Positions 1 through 8,473 of a stretch of 40,166 bases of DNA are shown here, piece by piece. Under the pieces are notes generated by a model that saw only the letters and a list, made by a program, of their open reading frames with translations, was not told the origin of the DNA and searched no databases. Within the stretch, counting starts at the first letter, position 1. Every line of letters begins with the position of its first letter. The translations under genes were made by a program, and so were the position numbers. Source of the stretch: an uncultured Ruminococcus sp. (GTDB taxonomy: Bacteria > Bacillota > Clostridia > Oscillospirales > Ruminococcaceae); contig UQYK01000016.1 of assembly GCA_900545285.1 (NCBI GenBank), positions 1 through 40,166 of the forward strand, written 5' to 3'.

Positions 1-804
1 GATTTTCCTAAACTTAGTATACCGTTCTTTTTGCAAAACGTCAATATCTTTTTGTGATTTTTCTGCTATCGTTTTCACCAAATATTCCTTAATATTTTCG
101 GAGATTTTGTCCAAATCGTTTTGCGCGCCGCCCTCCGGCTCCGGAATTACGGCCTCTGCCACACCAAACCGCAGCATATCCTCCGCGGTAATTTGCAGCA
201 CCTCACAGGCATCCTGTTCTCTGGAAGCATCCTTCCACAGAATGGACGCACAACCTCTGGGAGAAATCACGGAATACAGCGCATTTTCCAGCATTGCCAG
301 ATCATCGCAGACACCCAGCGCCAGCGCGCCGCCGCTTCCGGCTTCGCCCAGCACCACAGAAATCACCGGGGTTTTCAGCAGCATAAATTCTGCCAGATTC
401 CGGGCAATAGCCTCGCCCTGTCCCCGTTCCTCGGCCTCTACGCCGCAAAATGCGCCGGGGGTGTCAATGAGACAAATTACCGGCCGATGGAATTTTTCTG
501 CCTGATGTGCCAGCCGCAGCGCTTTCCGATAGCCCTCCGGGTGGGGCATTGCAAAATTCGATGCCTTGTTCTCCCGGAGATTCCGGCCCTTTACCTGTGC
601 CAGAATGGTGACCGGTGTTCCGTTCAGGCGGCCGATGCCACCGATAATCGCGCCGTCATCGCCATAGTTCCGGTCGCCGTGCAGTTCATAAAAATCGGTG
701 AAAATCCGCGGAATATAGTCCCGTACCGTAGGGCGGTTCTTATCCCGGATGAGAAGCTGCCGCTCCCACGCCGTCCGGCGCACCTGTTCCTGTTCCTGCT
801 CCAT
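1..804 (-). CDS. accA: Acetyl-CoA carboxylase carboxyltransferase subunit alpha (partial, C-terminus beyond window)
   Basis: Alpha half of the carboxyltransferase that moves CO2 from biotin-AccB to acetyl-CoA, giving malonyl-CoA in the cytoplasm. The frame is open for 268 codons from ATG at 804 to the window edge with no stop, so the gene runs off the left side. Family motifs seen: GDRNYGDDGAIIGGIGR near residue 43, VEAEERGQGEAIARNL, GEAGSGGALALG and SPRGCASILWKD. Family members of this type are about 270 residues, so only a few residues should be missing. It starts 2 bp after the accD stop and has GGGAGG upstream of the ATG; it is the last gene seen in the fab/acc operon. Identity is secure. 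Confidence 0.95.
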   Translation of the reverse strand, partial: MEQEQEQVRRTAWERQLLIRDKNRPTVRDYIPRIFTDFYELHGDRNYGDDGAIIGGIGRLNGTPVTILAQVKGRNLRENKASNFAMPHPEGYRKALRLAHQAEKFHRPVICLIDTPGAFCGVEAEERGQGEAIARNLAEFMLLKTPVISVVLGEAGSGGALALGVCDDLAMLENALYSVISPRGCASILWKDASREQDACEVLQITAEDMLRFGVAEAVIPEPEGGAQNDLDKISENIKEYLVKTIAEKSQKDIDVLQKERYTKFRKI

Positions 805-806
805 GT

Positions 807-1667
807 TCACACACCTCCCGCGCTGGTTTCTTTTTCATAGCCGTGCAGCTTCAGCAAATGTGAAAGCACACTGCGCATGCTCCGGCGTTCTACGATCATA
901 TCCAGGAAGCCCTTTTCCTGTAAAAACTCTGCCAGCTGGAAATTATCAGGAAGCCGCTGATGGATGGTGCCTTCAATGACACGCCGTCCGGCAAAGCCGA
1001 TAAGCACCTTAGGCTCCGCCAGGATAATGTCCCCCAGCGAAGCAAAGGAAGCCGTCACGCCACCGGTGGTAGGATCGGTCATTACGGTCATATACAGCAG
1101 ACCGGCCTCACCGTGGCGTGCCACCGCGCCGGAGGTCTTTGCCATCTGCATCAGAGAGAGGATTCCCTCCTGCATCCGGGCACCGCCGGAAGCGGTAAAT
1201 GCTACTACCGGCAGACCCTTTTCCGTGGCAGTTTCAATGGCACGGGTAATTTTTTCTCCCACTGCGCTGCCCATGGATGCCATCATAAAGTGCGAATCCA
1301 TGATAATCAGCACGGTACGGGAGCCCTTGATGGTGCATTCTCCGGTAATGACTGCATCCCGCAGGCCGGTCAGTGCCTGGAGCGACTCCACCTTCTGGGC
1401 ATAGCCCGGAAAATGCAGCGGATCGGCGCTGCACAGGTCAGTGTCATATTCCACAAACGAGCCGGCATCTGCCGTCAGCCGCAGCCGTTCTGCCGCGGTG
1501 AGCCGTGCATGATAATTGCACTTCGGGCAGACTTTATTCAGCTCCTGGAACTGGCTTTCCGGGACAGACTGCTGACAGCGAGGGCACTTGAACATGGGTT
1601 CCTGTTCTTCCGGCGCATCATCGTTGAACCGCTTTGTGACGGTTTTAAAGAGATCTTCTAATGCCAT
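807..1667 (-). CDS. accD: Acetyl-CoA carboxylase carboxyltransferase subunit beta
   Basis: Beta half of the carboxyltransferase, partner of AccA. The N-terminus carries the zinc ribbon expected of AccD (CPRC, then CPKC about 15 residues later), followed by a crotonase-like carboxyltransferase domain with FTASGGARMQEG and MTDPTTGGVTASFASLGD. I chose the ATG at 1667, giving MALEDLFKTV, which matches the usual AccD beginning; 286 residues result. The frame extends upstream to a GTG at 1706, but that adds a Cys-rich stretch not expected in the family. Neither start has a strong ribosome site, so the start is less certain than the identity. It lies between accC and accA in the operon. Confidence 0.93.
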   Translation of the reverse strand: MALEDLFKTVTKRFNDDAPEEQEPMFKCPRCQQSVPESQFQELNKVCPKCNYHARLTAAERLRLTADAGSFVEYDTDLCSADPLHFPGYAQKVESLQALTGLRDAVITGECTIKGSRTVLIIMDSHFMMASMGSAVGEKITRAIETATEKGLPVVAFTASGGARMQEGILSLMQMAKTSGAVARHGEAGLLYMTVMTDPTTGGVTASFASLGDIILAEPKVLIGFAGRRVIEGTIHQRLPDNFQLAEFLQEKGFLDMIVERRSMRSVLSHLLKLHGYEKETSAGGV

Positions 1668-1759
1668 GATTTCAGAAACCGCTGCATGCACCGGACACAG
1701 GCACACATCCTGCGATGGTGCATCCGCGGTTTCCTTCTTTCACCTACCCTTCTTCTGTC

Positions 1760-3115
1760 TCAGTTTTTCTTGGTGTCCCGGAGATAATGTTCCAGGAATG
1801 TATTATCATATGTACCTGCTTCAAAATCCTTGTTCTTGATCAGACGCAGCTGGAAATCGATATTGGAATCGATGCCGTCCACAATGAATTCCGCCAGTGC
1901 CCAGCGCATTTTCATAATTGCCTCATGACGGGTGGGCGCGTGTACAATCAGCTTTGCGATCATGGAATCGTAGTACGGCGGAATGGTATAGCCCTGATAA
2001 ACCGCACTGTCCACCCGCACGCCGGGGCCGCCCGGAATGTGCAGAGAACGGATTTTTCCCGGAGACGGCCGAAAGTCCTGATCCGGGTTTTCCGCATTGA
2101 TCCGGCACTCAATGGCATGGCCGCGTACGGTGATATCCTCCTGAGTAAACGGCAGGGGCTTCCCCTGTGCCACCAGGAGCTGTGTCTGTACCAGGTCGAT
2201 TCCCGTTACCCATTCTGTTACCGGGTGCTCTACCTGAATCCGGGTGTTCATTTCCATGAAGTAGAAGTTCCGGTCATCGTCCACCAGGAATTCAATAGTA
2301 CCGGCATTGTAATAGCCGCAGGCCTTTGCCGCGCGGACAGCCGCTTCCTGCATGGCCTGGCGCAGTCCCGGTGTCATCAGTGGGCTGGGGCTTTCCTCCA
2401 GCACCTTCTGATTCCGGCGCTGCATGCTGCAATCCCGTTCGCCCAGTGCCACCGTGTTTCCCATCTGGTCTGCAATGATCTGAATTTCCACGTGATGCGG
2501 CCCTACGATGAGCTTTTCCAGATAGACCTCATCATTGCCGAAGAACTTCTTGGCCTCTTCCTTGGCCACCAGCATCTGCTCTTCCAGCTGATCCTCCCGG
2601 TCAATCCGGCGAATACCGCGTCCGCCGCCGCCGGCGGAGGCCTTTACCAATACCGGATAGCCGATTTCTGCGGCAATCCGCTTGGCCTCTTCCACGGATT
2701 TTACAGCGCCGTCAGAGCCGGGCACTACCGGAACGCCGGCAGCCTTCATGGTTTCCTTGGCGCGTGCCTTATCTCCCAGCATGGAAATGGATTCCGGAGA
2801 CGGGCCAATAAAGGTGATGCCGTTATCGATGCACAGCTGTGCAAATTCCGCACTCTCGGACAAAAAGCCAAAGCCGGGATGGAGCGCCGTTGCCCCGGTG
2901 TTCTGGCAGGCAGCAATCAGCGCGTTCTTGTTCAGATAGCTGTCCTGGACAGAAGCCGGGCCGATGCAGACAGACTCATCTGCTATTTCCGCATGGAGCG
3001 CCGTGCGGTCTGCCGTGGAATACACGGTAACGCACTGCAAGCCGGCTTCCCGGCAGGCGCGGATAATCCGTACCGCAATCTCGCCGCGGTTTGCAATTAA
3101 AACCTTTTTAAACAT
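1760..3115 (-). CDS. accC: Biotin carboxylase subunit of acetyl-CoA carboxylase
   Basis: ATP-grasp enzyme that carboxylates the biotin on AccB with bicarbonate and ATP. The 451-residue length matches the family. It begins MFKKVLIANRGEIAVRIIRA (biotin carboxylase N-domain). It then shows the glycine-rich ATP-grasp loop KASAGGGGRGI, the catalytic-site segment FYFMEMNTRIQVEHPVTE and the C-terminal segment GHAIECRINAENP. It lies 12 bp after fabZ in the same direction, inside the fab/acc operon. The ribosome site is weak (GGCGG). A long open frame on the opposite strand (1715-3100) is only its shadow. Confidence 0.97.
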   Translation of the reverse strand: MFKKVLIANRGEIAVRIIRACREAGLQCVTVYSTADRTALHAEIADESVCIGPASVQDSYLNKNALIAACQNTGATALHPGFGFLSESAEFAQLCIDNGITFIGPSPESISMLGDKARAKETMKAAGVPVVPGSDGAVKSVEEAKRIAAEIGYPVLVKASAGGGGRGIRRIDREDQLEEQMLVAKEEAKKFFGNDEVYLEKLIVGPHHVEIQIIADQMGNTVALGERDCSMQRRNQKVLEESPSPLMTPGLRQAMQEAAVRAAKACGYYNAGTIEFLVDDDRNFYFMEMNTRIQVEHPVTEWVTGIDLVQTQLLVAQGKPLPFTQEDITVRGHAIECRINAENPDQDFRPSPGKIRSLHIPGGPGVRVDSAVYQGYTIPPYYDSMIAKLIVHAPTRHEAIMKMRWALAEFIVDGIDSNIDFQLRLIKNKDFEAGTYDNTFLEHYLRDTKKN

Positions 3116-3127
3116 CTCTGCGCCGCC

Positions 3128-3565
3128 TTACTGCTCCACTGCGAATTTGATTTCACAGGTGACGGCGCGCTTTCCGTCCACACTTGCTACAGCCTTTCCC
3201 ACACCCATGGGGCCGCGCTGTGCAATGATCTCTACCTCCAGATCCAGGACATCGCCCGGTACCACCTGGCGGCGGAACTTTGCCTTGTCAATGCCGGCAA
3301 AGAGGGCGATTTTGCCCTTGAATTCCGGCTGGGACAGAATGCAGACTGCGCCGGCCTGCGCCAGCATCTCTACCATCAGTACACCCGGTGTCACCGGCTT
3401 TTCCGGAAAGTGTCCCTTGAACCAGAAGTCGTCTGCCTTGATATATTTCCGTGCCACAACACGCTTGCCCACTTCCATTTCCAGCACCTCATCGATGAGG
3501 AGAAACGGGTCGCGGTGGGGAATGATTTCCTTGATCTGTTCCTGATTGAGCAATACTTCTGCCAT
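3128..3565 (-). CDS. fabZ: 3-hydroxyacyl-ACP dehydratase FabZ
   Basis: Dehydrates 3-hydroxyacyl-ACP to trans-2-enoyl-ACP in the elongation cycle. The 145-residue hot-dog-fold protein has IIPHRDPFLLIDEVLE at the N-terminus. The signature GHFPEKPVTPGVLMVEMLAQ supplies the catalytic His (of GHFP) and Glu (of VEML). An AAAGGAG ribosome site lies at good spacing before the ATG at 3565. It sits between accB and accC, the usual clostridial order. No FabA isomerase motif is apparent, so unsaturated fatty acids would need another route not visible here. Confidence 0.96.
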   Translation of the reverse strand: MAEVLLNQEQIKEIIPHRDPFLLIDEVLEMEVGKRVVARKYIKADDFWFKGHFPEKPVTPGVLMVEMLAQAGAVCILSQPEFKGKIALFAGIDKAKFRRQVVPGDVLDLEVEIIAQRGPMGVGKAVASVDGKRAVTCEIKFAVEQ

Positions 3566-3577
3566 ATCTGCACTCCT

Positions 3578-4045
3578 TTATGAAAGAATCATCAACGGCT
3601 GGTCATATTCTACTGCTTCGCCGTTTTTTACGAGAATTTCCTGTACTACGCCGTCAATGTCACTGGTGACCTCGTTCATCAGCTTCATGGACTCAATGAT
3701 CAGCACCACATCGCCCTTTTTGACGGTGTCGCCCACCTGTACAAACGGCTTCTGATCCGGAGACGGTGCAGCGTAAAAGGTGCCCACCAGCGGTGCCTTA
3801 ATGGCCTTTCCGGCCGGCTTCTGGGGTTCAGCCGGAGCTTCTGCCGGAGCTGCCATTACAGCAGCTGCGGCAACCGGTGCGCCTGCCGGCGGCAGCGGCA
3901 TGGGCGGCAGACACTTTTTGCCCTTTACGGTGATCGTCTTTTCCCCGTCCGCAATGGTGATTTCGCCCAGATCCTTTGCGGCCACAAGATCGGCCAGCTT
4001 TTCAATGGTTTCCAGATCCACCATGTTGTATATTTTTTCGCTCAT
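3578..4045 (-). CDS. accB: Biotin carboxyl carrier protein of acetyl-CoA carboxylase
   Basis: Carries the biotin that shuttles CO2 between AccC and the AccAD carboxyltransferase. It has an N-terminal acidic helix region, a Pro/Ala-rich flexible linker (about residues 58-90) and a C-terminal biotinyl domain. The biotinylation site reads ESMKLMNEV; the more common form is EAMKMMN, and the Lys is intact. I chose ATG 4045 (MSEKIYNM) because AAGGAG lies just upstream. A possible ATG at 4072 would overlap the end of fabF by 13 bp and lacks such a site. The product is 155 residues. Confidence 0.96.
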   Translation of the reverse strand: MSEKIYNMVDLETIEKLADLVAAKDLGEITIADGEKTITVKGKKCLPPMPLPPAGAPVAAAAVMAAPAEAPAEPQKPAGKAIKAPLVGTFYAAPSPDQKPFVQVGDTVKKGDVVLIIESMKLMNEVTSDIDGVVQEILVKNGEAVEYDQPLMILS

Positions 4046-4059
4046 ACTCGATTTCTCCT

Positions 4060-5298
4060 TTAGTCCATGCACTTTTTAAAGCACAGTGTGGCATTGTGTC
4101 CGCCGAAGCCCAGAGAATTGGACAGCGCAGCATTGACCGGCATTTCTACCGGGCCGTCTACGCAGTAGTCCAGGTCGCACTCCGGATCCGGGGTGGTATA
4201 GCCAATGGTCTGATGAATAAAGCTGTCCCGGATAGACAGAGCGCAGACAGCTGCTTCTACCGCGCCGGTACCGCCCAGCATGTGGCCGGTCATGGACTTT
4301 GTAGAGTTGATCTTCACCTTTCGTGCCTGTTCTTCGCCCAGTGCAATTTTCACCGCCTTGGTTTCCAGCATATCGTTCAGATGGGTGGAGGTGCCGTGGG
4401 CATTGATATAGGTGATGTCCTCCGGCTTCAGGCCTGCTTCAGTGTATGCCTCGATCATTGCCTTGGAGGATGCGCCGCACTCGTCTGCCGGGGCAGTCAT
4501 ATGGAACGCGTCACAGGTCGCGCCATAGCCTGCCAGTTCGCAGTAGATCTTTGCGCCGCGTGCCTTGGCGTGCTCATATTCCTCCAGCACCAGTACCGCA
4601 GAGCCTTCACCCAGCACAAAGCCGCCCCGGTTCAGGTCAAACGGTGTGGATGCCTTTGCCGGATCTGTCTCGGTGGTCAGTGCCTTCATGGTGCGGAAAC
4701 CGCCCAGGGTGAATTCTGTGATGGTGGACTCGCTGCCGCCGCAGAGGCAGACATCCAGATAGCCATCCTTGATCTTCCGGAATGCTTCGCCAATGGCATG
4801 AGTTGCAGAAGCGCATGCCGTAGTGGTGCAGAAGTTATCCCCCCGGAAGCCGGTACGGATTGCCACCTGGCCGGCTGCCATATTGCCGATCATCATGGGT
4901 ACGAAGAACGGCGAAATCCGTCCCGGACCCTTGGCACGGTATTTGTCATGCTCTTCTTCGATTCTGCCGATGCCGCCGATGCCGCAGCCAATAATGGTGC
5001 CCACACGGTACGGATCCATGTCCTTGAAATCCGTGCCAGCATCCTGGAGTGCCTGGATTGCGGATGCTACTGCAATCTGGGTAAAGCGTTCCATGTGACG
5101 GATGTCCTTGCGTTCAAAATATTCTGTGGGGTCAAAGTCCCGGATAATGCCGGCAACGCTGACACCCAGCTCTGTGGTGTCAAAGCTGTCGATCTTGGAA
5201 ACGCCCAGCGTTCCCTTCTTTACATTTTCCCAGAACTTTTCCACAGTGCTGCCCAGCGGGTTTACCGTACCCAGTCCGGTGATTACTACTCTATTCAT
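4060..5298 (-). CDS. fabF: Beta-ketoacyl-ACP synthase II
   Basis: Condensing enzyme that elongates acyl-ACP with malonyl-ACP. The Cys-His-His triad is visible: Cys in TTACASATHAIGEA, His in INAHGTSTHLND and His in STKSMTGHMLGGTGAVEA. The preferred start is ATG 5298 (MNRVVITGLGTVNPLG) with GAGGAAAT just upstream, giving 412 residues, the normal length. The longer frame to 5331 adds nothing family-like. It is separated from fabG by 128 bp that hold a small inverted-repeat element, and its stop lies about 15 bp before the accB start. Confidence 0.96.
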   Translation of the reverse strand: MNRVVITGLGTVNPLGSTVEKFWENVKKGTLGVSKIDSFDTTELGVSVAGIIRDFDPTEYFERKDIRHMERFTQIAVASAIQALQDAGTDFKDMDPYRVGTIIGCGIGGIGRIEEEHDKYRAKGPGRISPFFVPMMIGNMAAGQVAIRTGFRGDNFCTTTACASATHAIGEAFRKIKDGYLDVCLCGGSESTITEFTLGGFRTMKALTTETDPAKASTPFDLNRGGFVLGEGSAVLVLEEYEHAKARGAKIYCELAGYGATCDAFHMTAPADECGASSKAMIEAYTEAGLKPEDITYINAHGTSTHLNDMLETKAVKIALGEEQARKVKINSTKSMTGHMLGGTGAVEAAVCALSIRDSFIHQTIGYTTPDPECDLDYCVDGPVEMPVNAALSNSLGFGGHNATLCFKKCMD

Positions 5299-5365
5299 AT
5301 TTCCTCGCTCTCTGCCGCCGTGCTGCGGCAAGCTTGTTTTTCAGTTTTTAAAACATTCTCAGATT

Positions 5366-5426
5366 GCCTTCCCTGAAAGGGGGAGGAGAACCAGTGAAGC
5401 TGGTGGAGAGGTTTTTATGGGAAGCC
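5366..5426. repeat. Small inverted-repeat element between fabG and fabF
   Basis: A 61-bp stretch bounded by GCCTTCCC (5366-5373) and GGGAAGCC (5419-5426), an inverted pair with one mismatch. Inside are further short stems, CCTTCCC with GGGGGAGG and CCAG-TGAA-GCTGG. It abuts the fabG stop codon exactly. Such palindromic intergenic pieces resemble small interspersed elements common in this bacterial group. That it is such an element is inference; a leader or processing hairpin within the operon is the alternative. Confidence 0.4.
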
Positions 5427-6167
5427 TTACATCATCAGGCCGCCGGAGATCTCGATGGTCTGTCCGGTGACATAGCTTGCGTTGTCGGAGCACAGGAAGG
5501 AGATCACGCTTGCCACTTCTTCCGGATTGCCATACCGCTTCATGGACACCAGTTCCAGCATCTTGTTCCGCTGTTCCTCCGTGAGAGCATCTGTCATCGG
5601 GGTCTTGATAAAGCCCGGCGCAACGGCGTTGACGGTGACATTTCTGGCACCCAGTTCCTTTGCCACGGTCTTGGTCATGCCGATGATTGCAGCCTTGGAA
5701 GCAGAGTAGTTGATCTGTCCCGGATTGCCGTACAGGCCGGCAACGGAAGCCAGGCTGACAATTCTGCCGTGCCGTTGCCGCATCATGACAGCACCCACCA
5801 GCTTCATCATATTGAACACGCTCTTCTGGTTGACGGCGATTACGGCGTCATACTGTTCCTCAGACATCCGTACCATCAGGCCGTCCTTCGTAATGCCGGC
5901 GTTGTTGACCAGTGCATCGATGGAACCAAACCGTTCCTTGACTGCCTTGGTCATTGCCTCACACTGGGCATAGTCTGCCACATTTGCTGCAAACAGTTCT
6001 GCCTCTACGCCAAAGCTGCGGCATTCTTCTGCGACTTTTTCTGCGTTTGCTTTATCAGAATCACTAGGAAAATGGTTGATTGCCACATTGTAGCCGTCCT
6101 TTGCCAGACGCTTTGCAATGCAGGCACCAATGCCCTGGGATGCACCTGTAATCAATGCTGTTGCCAT
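5427..6167 (-). CDS. fabG: 3-oxoacyl-ACP reductase FabG
   Basis: NADPH-dependent short-chain reductase that turns 3-ketoacyl-ACP into 3-hydroxyacyl-ACP. It has the Rossmann motif TGASQGIGA near the N-terminus, NNAG (VNNAGIT), the catalytic Ser in SLASVAG and the YxxxK pair in NYSASKAA. It ends ISGGLMM, typical of FabG. Length 246 residues; AAAGGAG precedes the ATG. It lies 25 bp downstream of fabK in the same operon. Confidence 0.96.
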   Translation of the reverse strand: MATALITGASQGIGACIAKRLAKDGYNVAINHFPSDSDKANAEKVAEECRSFGVEAELFAANVADYAQCEAMTKAVKERFGSIDALVNNAGITKDGLMVRMSEEQYDAVIAVNQKSVFNMMKLVGAVMMRQRHGRIVSLASVAGLYGNPGQINYSASKAAIIGMTKTVAKELGARNVTVNAVAPGFIKTPMTDALTEEQRNKMLELVSMKRYGNPEEVASVISFLCSDNASYVTGQTIEISGGLMM

Positions 6168-6192
6168 AATGAATTCTCCTTTATCTAAAAAA

Positions 6193-7119
6193 TCAGTCTT
6201 TTCCTAATAATTGATATGCCTGCGCCCACATTTCATCAATGACTTCCTTGCAGGGCTTGACATCATGCACCATGCCGGCGATCAGGCCGCACAGAAAGGA
6301 GCCTTCGTCCACATTGCCGTCTACCACAGCCTTGCGGAGAGAGCCGACCGTCATTGCTTCGAAATCCTCCGGCGGACAAGCGGCCTTTTCCATTGCCTGG
6401 AGCTTCTTGGTATACTTGGTCTTGATGCCGCGGCAGGGGCTTCCGGAATAGAAGCCGGTGATCTGGTTATCGGTATCCTTTGCCTTTACCACCAGTTCCT
6501 TGTATTTCGGGGAGATCTGGCACTCTTCTGTTGCCAGGAACCGTGTGCCCAGCTGTACGCCCTCTGCGCCCAGCATGAATGCAGCGGCAATGCCTCTGCC
6601 ATCTGCAATACCGCCGGCTGCGATTACCGGGATATCAACGGCATCCACCACCTGGGGAACCAGACACATGGTAGTATTCATACCAATGTGGCCGCCGGAC
6701 TCTGTGCCCTCTGCCACCAGCGCGTCCGCGCCGGCGCGTTCCATCCGCTTTGCCAATGCAACAGACGGTACAACCGGGATCACCTTAATGCCGGCATTTT
6801 TCCAGGCTTCCATATACTTGCCGGGGTTCCCGGCACCGGTCGTTACAATGGGCACCTTTTCATCAATCACCAGCTGTGCCAGATCATCAGCGTTGGGACT
6901 CATGAGCATGATATTGACACCAAACGGGTTCTGTGTCTTTTCCTTGCAGGTGCGGATCTGCTCCCGCAGATAATCAATAGGTGCGCTTCCGCCGGCAATC
7001 AGGCCGACAGCACCGGCATTGGATACCGCAGAGGCCAGTGTGCTCTCTGCAATCCACGCCATACCGCCCTGAATCATGGGGTATTTGCTCCCCAGCAGCT
7101 TTGTAATTCTGGTTTCCAT
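6193..7119 (-). CDS. fabK: Enoyl-ACP reductase II (FMN-dependent FabK)
   Basis: Last reductive step of the elongation cycle, by the flavin-dependent FabK type rather than the short-chain FabI. It is a nitronate-monooxygenase-like TIM barrel of 308 residues. Visible motifs are MIQGGMAW near residue 15, the FMN-phosphate region PVIAAGGIADGRG, MLGAEGVQLGTRFLAT, and the catalytic-His segment ESGGHIG. AAAGGA lies before the ATG. The position between fabH and fabG in a dedicated fatty-acid operon supports FabK over a general nitronate oxidase. FabK enzymes are naturally insensitive to FabI-directed inhibitors; that is family knowledge. Confidence 0.95.
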   Translation of the reverse strand: METRITKLLGSKYPMIQGGMAWIAESTLASAVSNAGAVGLIAGGSAPIDYLREQIRTCKEKTQNPFGVNIMLMSPNADDLAQLVIDEKVPIVTTGAGNPGKYMEAWKNAGIKVIPVVPSVALAKRMERAGADALVAEGTESGGHIGMNTTMCLVPQVVDAVDIPVIAAGGIADGRGIAAAFMLGAEGVQLGTRFLATEECQISPKYKELVVKAKDTDNQITGFYSGSPCRGIKTKYTKKLQAMEKAACPPEDFEAMTVGSLRKAVVDGNVDEGSFLCGLIAGMVHDVKPCKEVIDEMWAQAYQLLGKD

Positions 7120-7191
7120 AGATGTTTTCCTTTCTATTTCAGAATGTATTTTCTCGTTTCAGACAGCGCCGCGCACGGCGGCCGCATTTTT

Positions 7192-8199
7192 TTAATATTC
7201 CATAATCAGCGCCGCATAAGTAAGACCTGCGCCGAAGCCCACCAGGCAGACCTTTTCGCCGCGCCGAATCTTTCCGGCACGAATTGCCTCATCAAAAGCA
7301 ATCGGGATGGATGCGCTGGAGGTATTGCCGTGATATTCGATATTGGTAATCACCTTTTCCATGGGCTGCTTTAAGAACTTCATGGCTGTTTCAATAATCC
7401 GGATATTGGCCTGGTGGGGCACAATCTTGTCCAGATCATTCAGATCAAAGCCGATCTTTTCCGCTGCCATGGTAGCGGCCTTTGCCAGGGCATGTGTGGC
7501 AAACTTATAGACCTCTCTGCCGTCCTGGAGCATGGTGTGCTCCCAGCCCTCCGGGCCGGCGCCGATGCCGTCATCATATTCTGCCTGACGCTCCGGCTTT
7601 ACAAAGGGCGACTGGGGCAGGGCACTGTGGGCGTAGAGATATTTTGCCCCTGTGCCGTCTGCGCCCAGGTGGCTGGTATATAGTGCATCTTCCTTATATT
7701 CAATAACAGCAGCTGCTGCACCGTCTCCAAAGAGGATGCAGGAAGAACGGTCACTGTAATTGGTGATTTTGGAAAGACTCTCGTTGGCGATCACCAATGC
7801 ATAGCGCATGGACGGATCCGTCTTTAAAAAGCGGTGTGCCGTATCCATGGCATAGACAAAGCCGGAGCATGCCGCATTCAGATCAAAGCAGGCTGCATTC
7901 ACTGCACCGATTTTTCCCTGAATGATACAGGACATAGACGGGGTACAGTACTCCGGTGTGATGGTGGTATCAATCAGCAGACCGATTTCCGCCGGATCAA
8001 TGCCGGCAGCTTCTACTGCGCGCTTTGCTGCTTCTGCCCCCATATACCAGGTGGGTTCGCCGTCAGAAATATGCCGCGTTCCGATTCCGGTACGTGTCCG
8101 GATCCACTCATCATTGGTTTCTACGATTCTTGCCATATCCTCATTGGTCACCTGAAACTGCGGCGTATAGCTGCCTGTCCCCAAAACATGAATACCCAT
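7192..8199 (-). CDS. fabH: Beta-ketoacyl-ACP synthase III
   Basis: Starts fatty-acid synthesis by condensing an acyl-CoA primer with malonyl-ACP. It has the Cys-His-Asn triad: Cys111 in NAACSGFVYAMD, His in PHQANIRI and Asn in YHGNTSSASIP. The C-terminus LVGFGAGLTYAA is typical. I chose ATG 8199 (MGIHVLGTGSYTP), which has GGAGGAAT upstream and gives 335 residues. The frame extends further upstream, but those codons are not FabH-like. First gene of the operon, behind a near-consensus promoter and a leader of about 125 nt. Confidence 0.96.
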   Translation of the reverse strand: MGIHVLGTGSYTPQFQVTNEDMARIVETNDEWIRTRTGIGTRHISDGEPTWYMGAEAAKRAVEAAGIDPAEIGLLIDTTITPEYCTPSMSCIIQGKIGAVNAACFDLNAACSGFVYAMDTAHRFLKTDPSMRYALVIANESLSKITNYSDRSSCILFGDGAAAAVIEYKEDALYTSHLGADGTGAKYLYAHSALPQSPFVKPERQAEYDDGIGAGPEGWEHTMLQDGREVYKFATHALAKAATMAAEKIGFDLNDLDKIVPHQANIRIIETAMKFLKQPMEKVITNIEYHGNTSSASIPIAFDEAIRAGKIRRGEKVCLVGFGAGLTYAALIMEY

Positions 8200-8332
8200 G
8201 CAAAAAATTCCTCCGTTCCTCTTGTCTCTTTCCGAATTTTGTGGTATGATAATGAAGGAACGTACCAGTGACTGCGGTTTCGGTGCGCTCCGTATAAAAA
8301 TAGTTCTCCTGCAACCACAGGATACACTTTCT

Positions 8333-8361
8333 ATTATAGAATATTTTTGCAGCTTTTGCAA
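8333..8361 (-). promoter_or_regulatory. Sigma-A promoter of the fabH-accA operon
   Basis: Reading the minus strand, TTGCAA (8356-8361) is followed after exactly 17 bp by TATAAT (8333-8338). Transcription should start near 8326, leaving a leader of roughly 125 nt before fabH. Confidence 0.75.
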
Positions 8362-8375
8362 CGTTTCCCGGTGGT

Positions 8376-8404
8376 TTTTCAATCGCAGAAGGAAGAAATA
8401 CTAT
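8376..8404 (+). promoter_or_regulatory. Possible promoter of fabD-aroE-aroK
   Basis: TTTTCA (8376-8381) and TACTAT (8399-8404) with 17-bp spacing match the sigma-A consensus in 4 of 6 bases each. A second weak option is TTGCAC (8408-8413) with TTTGTA (8431-8436). The choice is uncertain. Confidence 0.3.
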
Positions 8405-8432
8405 TTTTTGCACAAAAATCAAGGATTAATTT

Positions 8433-8448
8433 TGTACATTTTTGTACA
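8433..8448. promoter_or_regulatory. TGTACA-N4-TGTACA, candidate operator before fabD
   Basis: Two copies of the palindrome TGTACA lie 10 bp apart, one helical turn, between the fabH/fabD divergent promoters and the fabD start. The symmetry and phasing suit a dimeric regulator. I do not recognise a FapR or FabT consensus, so the regulator is unknown. Confidence 0.4.
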
Positions 8449-8473
8449 GAACCAAGAGAAAGGAATGGTATTT

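Noticed and set aside
1715..3100. Plus-strand open frame of 461 codons
   Set aside because: Shadow of accC, which is a clear biotin carboxylase on the minus strand.
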